DNA from: Candidatus Solibacter sp.
GTDB lineage: Bacteria; Acidobacteriota; Terriglobia; Bryobacterales; Bryobacteraceae
Assembly: GCA_017883345.1 (NCBI GenBank)
Contig: JADGNT010000307.1
Span: 1 to 6,382 of the forward strand
Reading direction: 5' to 3'
DNA length: 6,382 nt
The translations under genes and the position numbers were made by a program. Shown piece after piece: positions 1-4,965 of this stretch (its first letter is position 1; the number at the start of each line of letters is the position of its first letter). A model generated the notes under the pieces. It searched no databases. It was given only the letters and a program-made list of their open reading frames with translations, and was not told where the DNA came from.

Positions 1-532
1 CCATGACCGGCCCGAACAGCGCGCCCACCGCCGCCGTGCCGTGGCGCTCGAACAGGAACAGCCCGATCAGTACGCCCACCGACATCGGCACGACGTATGG
101 CTTGAGTGCGGCGGCGCCGATTTCGAGCCCCTCAACTGCGGACAGCACCGAGATCGCCGGCGTCAGCACCGCATCGCCGTAGAACAGCGCGGCACCAAAC
201 AAACCGAGCATTACGATATATACGCGCCAGCGCGGATGGTCCTTCACCGATGTGGAGGCAAGCGCGAGCAGCGCCATAATGCCACCCTCGCCGCGGTTGT
301 TGGCGCGCATGATCAGCGTGACATATTTCAGCGACACCACCACCATCAGCGCCCAAAAAATAGCCGAAATGCCGCCCAAGATATTCTCGGTCGCAAGCGG
401 AATGCCGTGGGCGGGGTTGAACGTTTCCTTGACCGCGTACAGCGGGCTGGTGCCGATGTCGCCGTAGACGATGCCAAGCGCGGCGATGGTCAGCGTGGCG
501 CGGGATTGCTGCAGGGTCGGGTCGTTGGACAC
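1..532 (-). CDS. kup: KUP-family potassium uptake protein, N-terminal part (cut by window edge)
   Basis: This is the start of a Kup/HAK/KT-type potassium transporter, an inner-membrane protein that takes up K+, probably with protons. Reading the minus strand from GTG at 532 gives 177 codons with no stop before the window edge. Family signatures appear in order: GDIGTSPLY at residues 24-32 in the first membrane helix, [12 protein letters not shown] at about 77-88, and [20 protein letters not shown] at about 117-136. Further hydrophobic helices lie at about 52-70, 104-118 and 147-162. Kup proteins are usually about 620 residues, so roughly 440 lie outside the window. I chose the GTG because it places the first helix at the usual distance from the N-terminus and a GGA-rich stretch precedes it; the frame stays open upstream but without family-like sequence. 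The gene is divergent from the patatin-like gene. The identification is firm; the exact start is less so. Confidence 0.95.
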   Translation of the reverse strand, partial: MSNDPTLQQSRATLTIAALGIVYGDIGTSPLYAVKETFNPAHGIPLATENILGGISAIFWALMVVVSLKYVTLIMRANNRGEGGIMALLALASTSVKDHPRWRVYIVMLGLFGAALFYGDAVLTPAISVLSAVEGLEIGAAALKPYVVPMSVGVLIGLFLFERHGTAAVGALFGPVM

Positions 533-562
533 TTTATTTTTTCCGGGAACACCGGGACGCGG

Positions 563-591
563 ATTGTGCTGCCGCGCCGCACAAAATGCAA
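563..591 (-). promoter_or_regulatory. Weak sigma70-like promoter candidate for kup
   Basis: On the minus strand a TTGCAT hexamer (591-586) is followed, after exactly 17 bases, by CACAAT (568-563). They match the sigma70 consensus at 3 of 6 and 4 of 6 positions. The predicted start of transcription would leave a leader of about 25 bases before the kup GTG, including the GGAAAA stretch that could bind ribosomes. Spacing and position are right but the hexamers are poor, so this is only a candidate. Confidence 0.22.
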
Positions 592-706
592 TCCAGTGGC
601 GATTCGGCTTGCAACGATTGCGGACGCTTACTGCTAGGGCGCTTCGCTCCAAGTACTTGCAGTGACGCAAGACCGCCTTTGGCTCCGTCCCAGAGCCACG
701 AAGACC

Positions 707-840
707 GTGGGGGTCGCCGTAACGCAGGCTGGCCAGGCGTTCTTCCACGTCCAACGGGTTTTGCGCGCCGGGGACGTGCCGCGTAGCGTCTTCCACGCCG
801 ATCAGCAGCGTGCCCCCGCCGTATCGGCAAAGGCTTCGAT
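707..840 (-). pseudogene. Frameshifted relic of an AlbA_2-type (Schlafen-like) DNA/RNA-binding domain gene
   Basis: Read on the minus strand, this piece gives GIEAFADT (to about 820) and then, one reading frame over, [20 protein letters not shown] followed by [11 protein letters not shown], ending near 707. The pattern '[27 protein letters not shown]' is typical of the AlbA_2/divergent AAA-4 domain found in putative transcriptional regulators and RecG-like annotated proteins. The run of G at about 815-820 is where one base seems to have been lost. The sequence before and after does not resemble the family: a stop lies just upstream at 861-859, and past 707 the translation no longer looks like the domain. 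It is therefore a broken internal piece with no start and no complete domain. It fills part of the 389-base spacer between kup and the patatin-like gene. The family assignment is from memory of the motif. Confidence 0.5.
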
Positions 841-921
841 GCCCCGCCGCCCGCCGAACTACCGTGGTGTTAAAGGGAAAGGCGGCGTGGTAGCCGCGAA
901 GCAGGATAGAATTCGGCCACC

Positions 922-1815
922 ATGAAATTGCTGCAACGTCGTCTGCTTGTCGCCGGCCTGGCGCTATCGCTCTTGGCCGCTTGCTCCGCGCCGGTCAAGC
1001 CTACGCCGCCTACGCCGGCGGTCGTACCCAAGGCCGCACTCAAGATCGCACTGGTCCTGGGCGGCGGCGCGGCGCGCGGTTTCGCTCACATCGGAGCGAT
1101 CAAGGCGCTGGAGGCGCAAGGCATCGTTCCCGACCTCATTGTCGGCACCAGCGCCGGCGCCGTGGTCGGGGCGCTGTATGCAGCCGGCAACGGCGGTTTC
1201 GAGTTGCAGAAGCTGGCGATACAGATGGAGGAGGGCTAGGTCAGCGACTGGTCGCTGCCGGATCGCGGCGCCATCCGCGGCGAGGCTTTGCAGAACTTCA
1301 TCAATCGCGCGATCGGCCAGCGTCCGCTGGAGAAGCTCCCGCGCTTATTCGCCGCGGTGGCCACCGATTTGCAAAGCGGCGAAGCGATGGTGTTCCGCAC
1401 CGGCAATACCGGCATGGCGGTGCGCGCATCGAGCAGCGTGCCCGGAGTGTTTCAGCCGGTGAAGATCAACGGCCGTGAATATGTCGATGGCGGTCTGGTG
1501 AGCCCGGTGCCGGTGAAGGCGGCGCGAGACATGGGCGCCGATTTCGTCATCGCCGTGGATATCTCCGATCAGCCGCAATACGGCAGCACGAAAAGCACTA
1601 TCGACGTGTTGTTGCAGACCTTCGCCATCATGGGGCAGAGCATCGGGCGCTACGAACTCAGGGATGCGGATGTGGTGATCCGCCCGCAGATATTGAGCCT
1701 CAAGGCGACCGGTTTCCAGGATCGGCACATGGCGGTGCTCGAGGGAGAGAAGGCGGTGGCGGCGGCGCTGCCGGAGATCAAGGCGAAGCTGGCGAAATTG
1801 CGCGAGGGTCGTTGA
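922..1815 (+). pseudogene. Patatin-like phospholipase lipoprotein, interrupted by one in-frame TAG
   Basis: The frame codes for a patatin-family (RssA/NTE-like) serine acyl hydrolase exported as a lipoprotein. Residues 1-21 form a lipoprotein signal (MKLLQRR, hydrophobic core, LAAC lipobox with Cys21), followed by a proline-rich linker. The oxyanion motif [12 protein letters not shown] starts at about 47, the nucleophile elbow GTSAG holds Ser77, and the catalytic aspartate motif DGG holds Asp189, giving the expected Ser-Asp dyad. The full frame is 297 residues plus a final TGA, near the family norm. Codon 106 (1237-1239) is TAG, and coding resumes in the same frame with VSDWSLPDRGAIRGEALQNF and conserved sequence to the end. 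A CAG glutamine is the likely ancestral codon. The 105-residue product of normal termination keeps Ser77 but lacks Asp189, so it should be inactive. A TTG at 1288 could restart translation but would lack the serine. Ribosome binding is weak: AGGA at 903-906 lies 15 bases before the ATG. A sequencing error or readthrough is also possible. Confidence 0.88.
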
Positions 1816-1850
1816 GGGATTGCCTTTACAAAGGGGGCCCCAAACACAAG

Positions 1851-1866
1851 GCCATCACGTGATGGC
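1851..1866. repeat. Perfect 16-bp palindrome (GCCATCAC/GTGATGGC)
   Basis: The sequence GCCATCACGTGATGGC is its own reverse complement over all 16 bases and sits 36 bases after the stop of the patatin-like frame. A second, shorter palindrome, GGGGCCCC (1834-1841), lies just before it. With no natural loop and no T-run on either side it does not look like an intrinsic terminator. A dimeric regulator's binding site or a relic of a mobile element end is possible, but there is no adjacent intact start codon for it to control. Confidence 0.5.
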
Positions 1867-1890
1867 GGCGGCGCGCAGGGCGGTCATCCA

Positions 1891-2094
1891 ATGCCGCCCG
1901 CATTCTTAAACTTTCAAAACCTGCAACTCACACGCCGCCTGCCTCACAGCCATACCAAAGTGCTGAAATTAGCAAGTCCTACTGGCGCAGTGCGGCGCGA
2001 CGTGCTGCACTACGATGCGGGCCGGATCGAAACGCTGGAGCGGGCAGGTGTGCTGGGGCCGGCGGCGGGCAAGGCGGCACCCTCGGGGCAGTGA
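1891..2094 (+). pseudogene. Probable C-terminal relic of a CaiB/BaiF-type CoA-transferase
   Basis: A 67-codon open frame ends with TGA at 2094. Its second half reads LKLASPTGAVRRDVLHYDAG and then RIETLERAGVL. CaiB/BaiF (Frc-like) acyl-CoA transferases end in a similar way: a 'P-KLS-TPGAVRR' strand, then a helix 'VL-ELGYD-ARIAAL-AAGVI'. Here the stretch that normally lies between the two parts (roughly 'P-LGEHTRE') appears missing, and nothing upstream of about 1950 resembles the roughly 330 residues that should precede it. I read it as a deleted gene's tail, not a real small protein. No convincing ribosome binding site precedes the ATG at 1891. The last 85 bases run antisense to the end of the AsmA-family gene. 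The assignment is by motif memory on a short stretch, so chance resemblance remains possible. Confidence 0.38.
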
Positions 2095-3947
2095 ACGTTC
2101 GAGAGCGGTTCCGGCGCGCGGGCCGCCCCTTTGTCGAGGGTGAACTCCGGGCGTTTGAACGATCCGCGCACGTGAATGGCGGAGCCTAAGGTGAGCAGGC
2201 CGGGATTCTTCGGCCGCGGCGTCAGCAGCAGATCCAGCCTTTCGTCGCGCAGGTATATGGCCCCGGTGCCTTCGATGCGTGTCTGCTCCGTTTCAACCAG
2301 CAGGACGCGCGATTTGCCGTAGCCGTTGCGGAAATCGAAGGCTGCCATGCCGCAGCGGATGGGAATGTCGCGGTCGCCGCGCAACATCAGGCCGGCGATT
2401 TTGCCGAGATTGAGGCTGAGCTTGGCGTCGATCAGGTTGGAGATGCTGCCGCCTTCCAATTCGATTTCCAGCTTACCCGAGGCGCTGCCCAACACGGCGG
2501 CGATGGATTCGCCCCTGCCTTCGAACTGTAGCTTGCCTTTGAGCGCCCCGATTCTGCGCGCCGGCGCGGGCAGCTTGGGGAACAGCCGTTCCAGGCTCAG
2601 GTCGTGCAGTTCCAGCGCCGCGCGGGCATACGGCGGTTGCTTGCGCGTATCCAGCGTCCCTCGTCCTCTCGCGTGGCCTCCGGCGATGCCGAAATCGACG
2701 GGTTCAATCTGCAGTACGCCGTCCTGCAGCGCTGCGGTGAAGCGCAAGCTATCGAGGGCGGGCATGCCGGGCGCTTTGAGCTTCTTCGCATCCAGGCTGA
2801 TGTGGGCGTCGAAGGTGCGGAAATGATCGGGCTTGAAGGCCTGCCGCGGAAACAGTCGATTGGGCGGGTTGGTTCGGGAGCCCGCCTGCTTGGCTGCGGC
2901 CCCCGCCAAGCTTTCGGCCGGATAGTCGACGCCTGCCAGCGAGCGCAGGTCGAACAGGTTGGCCGACTCGCTTCCCAGGTCGGCACGCCAATAGGAGCGC
3001 TCGTTGCGCAGATCATGAGCAGCGTCTCCCGCGAGGTCCGTCTCGCCAATTTTTCCGCGCAGCCGCGTGAACGTGTATTTGTCTTCGATCTTGACCACCT
3101 GCGCCTCGACGCCGTAGGGTCGGGAGACCGCCGGGCGCAGCAGGATGAACGGATGGAGTTGCGACAGAGTAGGACCGGCGATGCGCACGTTTGCGTCCAG
3201 GAGCGGCCGCCGAAACATGTCCGCGGCCATGCCGTCGAGGTCCAGCCGGGTTTTGCCTGCGATGACGTGGCCGCGCACAGGAAAGTACTGCCGAGTCTCC
3301 AGGAAGGTGAGCACGTCGCCGGTAAATGCCTGTGCGTTGAAGTCGCCCCCGCGGTAGACGCCCTTGATGTCTATCTTCTGGGTCAGCGGCTTGCCCGATT
3401 GCGGGCTGACGGCCACAGGCTCGAGCGCGCTCGAGGCGAAACGGATATCGAATTCACGGCTGAGGTCGGCGAAGCGCAGTGTCGTTCGGTACGCCTCCAG
3501 GCTCAACAACTTGATCTTGGCTGGGCCGCGGTAGTCGGGATTTATCAGGCGCCAGTTCCTCAGGCCGCCGGCCGTCCTTTGCATGTCAACTTGCGCGTCC
3601 TTCAGCACTATTCTCGAGATCACCGGGTGGTCTTCCCACACGCTCCGCAGCGAGAACGTGAACGACGCTTCTCCCGCCACGGCCATGGGCTGCTTGGTAT
3701 CCGCCCACGGCGCGTTCTGGATATACAGGCCACGAAAGGTGACGGTGGGGTCGACGGAAAAGCCGAGCGCAACGGAAAGATGGTCAGCGCGGATTTCGCG
3801 CCCCGCTTCAGCGGACATGTAGCGCTCGAGTGCCGGGCGGAGCCAGTTCCAGTCGAATAGCGCCCACAGGAGGGCAAAGGCGGCGGCCACGCCCAACAGG
3901 ATTTTGGACTTGCGTCCCAAGGCTGGCAGGCGTACTGGTGCGGACAT
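2010..3947 (-). CDS. AsmA-family envelope protein
   Basis: This is a complete 645-residue protein of the AsmA family, relatives of which are anchored in the inner membrane and span the periplasm; the larger members (TamB, YhdP) help move phospholipids to the outer membrane. A short basic N-terminus (RKSK at 12-15) precedes one membrane helix at about 16-33. A long, beta-rich periplasmic part follows. The C-terminal AsmA domain is clear from about 470 to 610: a 'GKLQFEGRGESIAAVLGSAS' stretch, GKLEIELEGGSISNLID, then RIEGTGAIYLRDERLDLLL, PGLLTLGSAIHVRGSFKRPE and a late cysteine near 620. The last 25 residues are low-complexity and may be read from sequence of the neighbouring relic. The ATG is supported because it places the basic residues just before the helix, but the Shine-Dalgarno is weak (AGGTG about 15 bases upstream). 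The gene stands alone on its strand between relics. Its exact role is not shown by the sequence. Confidence 0.9.
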   Translation of the reverse strand: MSAPVRLPALGRKSKILLGVAAAFALLWALFDWNWLRPALERYMSAEAGREIRADHLSVALGFSVDPTVTFRGLYIQNAPWADTKQPMAVAGEASFTFSLRSVWEDHPVISRIVLKDAQVDMQRTAGGLRNWRLINPDYRGPAKIKLLSLEAYRTTLRFADLSREFDIRFASSALEPVAVSPQSGKPLTQKIDIKGVYRGGDFNAQAFTGDVLTFLETRQYFPVRGHVIAGKTRLDLDGMAADMFRRPLLDANVRIAGPTLSQLHPFILLRPAVSRPYGVEAQVVKIEDKYTFTRLRGKIGETDLAGDAAHDLRNERSYWRADLGSESANLFDLRSLAGVDYPAESLAGAAAKQAGSRTNPPNRLFPRQAFKPDHFRTFDAHISLDAKKLKAPGMPALDSLRFTAALQDGVLQIEPVDFGIAGGHARGRGTLDTRKQPPYARAALELHDLSLERLFPKLPAPARRIGALKGKLQFEGRGESIAAVLGSASGKLEIELEGGSISNLIDAKLSLNLGKIAGLMLRGDRDIPIRCGMAAFDFRNGYGKSRVLLVETEQTRIEGTGAIYLRDERLDLLLTPRPKNPGLLTLGSAIHVRGSFKRPEFTLDKGAARAPEPLSNVHCPEGAALPAAGPSTPARSSVSIRPAS

Positions 3948-3976
3948 AGTACTGAAAGTACCACACCTGCAAGGAT

Positions 3977-4060
3977 TTATCGTTCAACGACAGGCGGAAT
4001 CTGGTGAAGGGCGATGCCCTCGGGATGGGCCTTGGTCCTACCATCGAAATAGTTGCGCAT
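3977..4060 (-). pseudogene. Unassigned short coding tail upstream of the AsmA-family gene
   Basis: A minus-strand frame opens after a stop at 4084-4082, has an ATG at 4060 and ends with TAA at 3977, giving 27 residues: MRNYFDG, then RTKAHPEGIALHQIPPVVER. The composition looks like a genuine protein C-terminus, not random GC-rich translation: it is not arginine- or alanine-swamped, and hydrophobic and charged residues are well mixed. I do not recognise the family. The upstream part is absent, because sequence beyond about 4063 matches a different gene tail on the opposite strand. It ends 29 bases before the AsmA-family start and points the same way. It could be a C-terminal relic or, less likely, a tiny leader peptide; there is no good ribosome binding site before its ATG. 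Confidence 0.3.
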
Positions 4061-4062
4061 AG

Positions 4063-4173
4063 TGGCGCGCGTCGGTCGATCTCAAAGGCATCGTGGTGCC
4101 GCTCGCATCGGATGCGTCGAACTTCATGACGGGCGCGATCATCCCGGTCGATGGCGGCGCGAGCGCCTGGTAA
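4063..4173 (+). pseudogene. C-terminal relic of a short-chain dehydrogenase/reductase (SDR)
   Basis: The last 36 codons before TAA at 4171-4173 read LKGIVVPLASDASNFMTGAI, then IPVDGGASAW. This is the conserved end of classical SDR oxidoreductases ('FLASD-ASNF-TG--IPVDGG-SAW'), which contributes to the substrate and dimer side of the fold. The frame is closed by a TAG at 4060-4062, and none of the Rossmann nucleotide motif or the Tyr-x-x-x-Lys active site is present, so about 220 residues of the ancestral gene are gone. It therefore has no start and should make no enzyme. It lies directly upstream of the promoter-like block for the PH-domain gene, and its upstream limit meets the unassigned minus-strand tail, which suggests a deletion junction near 4060-4080. 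Confidence 0.72.
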
Positions 4174-4180
4174 ACTGCAA

Positions 4181-4238
4181 TCGATGCGCCTGATCCAACA
4201 AGATATAAGTATAAACTTCGAGCATCTATGTGCATAAT
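4181..4238 (+). promoter_or_regulatory. AT-rich promoter-like block before the PH-domain gene
   Basis: In otherwise GC-rich DNA, 4200-4238 is clearly AT-rich and holds three -10-like hexamers: TATAAG (4204-4209), TATAAA (4210-4215) and CATAAT (4233-4238). Only a poor -35 match, TCGATG (4181-4186), lies 17 bases before the first. The block sits immediately before a gene with a strong ribosome binding site, so a promoter here is likely, but which hexamer is used cannot be decided from sequence. Confidence 0.35.
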
Positions 4239-4252
4239 CGCCACACTACGCC

Positions 4253-4260
4253 AAAGGAGG
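4253..4260 (+). promoter_or_regulatory. Strong Shine-Dalgarno that fixes the PH-domain gene start
   Basis: AAAGGAGG is a near-perfect complement to the 16S rRNA 3' end and lies five bases before the ATG at 4266. It rules out the in-frame upstream GTG at 4230, which would add 12 residues unlike the family. It is the best ribosome binding site in the window. Confidence 0.8.
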
Positions 4261-4265
4261 GGGCC

Positions 4266-4760
4266 ATGAGTTCCTACGTTGATTCCGTATTGGCCGAGGG
4301 TGAACGAATCGTCTATCGCGCCGCCATTTCCCATTGGAAGTTTTTCCTTTCTTACCTCGTCGGCGGCCTCTTCCTGTTGACTGCGCTGGGCGCTTACATC
4401 GCCACCGGAAACCACGCCGGCGCGTCGCTTGCTATGGTTGCGATACCGCTGGTGATCGGCCTCGCCGTGATACTGTCCGCGGTCATCCGGCGACAGACCA
4501 CTGAACTGGTCCTGACCGACAGGCGAATTATCATGAAGCGCGGACTCGTATCGCGCGACACGGTCGAGATGAACCTCAACAAGGTGGAGAGTCTGCACGT
4601 TAACCAGGGCCTGATGGGCCGCATCCTTGACTACGGCGACGTCACGGTCGTCGGCACGGGCGCTTCCCTGGAGCCGCTGCGCGGGATCGCCAGACCGCTC
4701 GAGCTGCGCAAGAAGCTCGGCGGGGTCGCGGAGGTTGTCGTCCCGAAGAGCAATCCGTGA
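4266..4760 (+). CDS. Small membrane protein with bacterial PH domain (bPH_2, YdbS-like)
   Basis: The gene encodes 164 residues. A soluble start (MSSYVDSVLAEGERIVYRA), common in this family, leads to two membrane helices at about 25-46 and 54-74. These are followed by a cytoplasmic bacterial pleckstrin-homology domain at about 77-150. The domain shows the usual hallmarks: TTELVLTDRRIIMKRGLVSR, then 'VEMNLNKVESLHVNQGLMGR' and ILDYGDVTVVGTG, ending in a helix with LRKKL. PF03703-type proteins are membrane-associated; their biochemical role is mostly unknown, and neighbours here do not reveal it. The length is typical of single-domain members. The start is set by a strong Shine-Dalgarno. It appears to be transcribed alone: upstream is an SDR relic and downstream, after the TGA, a probable transposase fragment. 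The family call is secure; the function is not known. Confidence 0.9.
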   Translation: MSSYVDSVLAEGERIVYRAAISHWKFFLSYLVGGLFLLTALGAYIATGNHAGASLAMVAIPLVIGLAVILSAVIRRQTTELVLTDRRIIMKRGLVSRDTVEMNLNKVESLHVNQGLMGRILDYGDVTVVGTGASLEPLRGIARPLELRKKLGGVAEVVVPKSNP

Positions 4761-4934
4761 TGCGCCGAGTGGCTGGCGGTGCTCTGTAAACACATTCCCG
4801 ATCGCTACGACCGAAGGCAGTCCCTGTGGGACGAGCATCTGGTGCGCTACGCCGGCTGGTACTCGAGCGAGGCGCGCGGCCGGCCGCTCCGGGGCGCGCG
4901 CGGTTTGGTCTCGCCTCCAGTTGTGGTAGATTGA
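4761..4934 (+). pseudogene. Probable IS91-type (Y2) transposase fragment
   Basis: Directly after the stop of the PH-domain gene, and in the same frame, an open stretch reads CAEWLAVLCKHIPDRYD, then a short insert, then EHLVRYAGWYSSEARGRPLR, stopping at TGA 4932-4934. IS91/ISCR-like transposases of the Y2_Tnp family carry a similar segment: '-FLA-L--HIPD----LVRYYGWYSNR-RG'. Only about 45 residues match; there is no start, no catalytic tyrosine pair and no visible terminal sequence. The last third (residues after GRPLR) looks like unrelated readthrough. It is best seen as a leftover of an inserted element. It could explain how gene tails were dropped into this region. The call is from motif memory and would need a search to confirm. 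Confidence 0.5.
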
Positions 4935-4965
4935 CCCGTATGCTTTGATCCGAGCCGGGATGCCC

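Noticed and set aside
41..637. A plus-strand open frame of 198 codons opposite kup.
   Set aside because: The minus strand carries the KUP signatures; the plus-strand translation is His/Arg-rich with no known pattern.
914..924. Kozak-like GCCACCATG at the patatin-like start.
   Set aside because: Chance match; the surrounding genes, lipobox and Shine-Dalgarno use are bacterial.
1288..1815. A separate 175-codon gene starting at TTG after the amber codon.
   Set aside because: It lacks the nucleophile serine and a ribosome binding site and is simply the second part of the patatin-like frame.
1851..1866. Intrinsic terminator at the 16-bp palindrome.
   Set aside because: No T-run follows on either strand and the palindrome has no loop, so a stable terminator hairpin is not supported.
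2604..3860. A 418-codon plus-strand open frame across the AsmA-family gene.
   Set aside because: Arginine- and glutamine-rich, no domain or ribosome binding site; the opposite strand has a membrane helix and a clear AsmA domain.
4931..4944. TTGACC and TATGCT as a promoter for the acyl-CoA synthetase.
   Set aside because: The hexamers are only two bases apart, and neither finds a partner at 16-18 bases.
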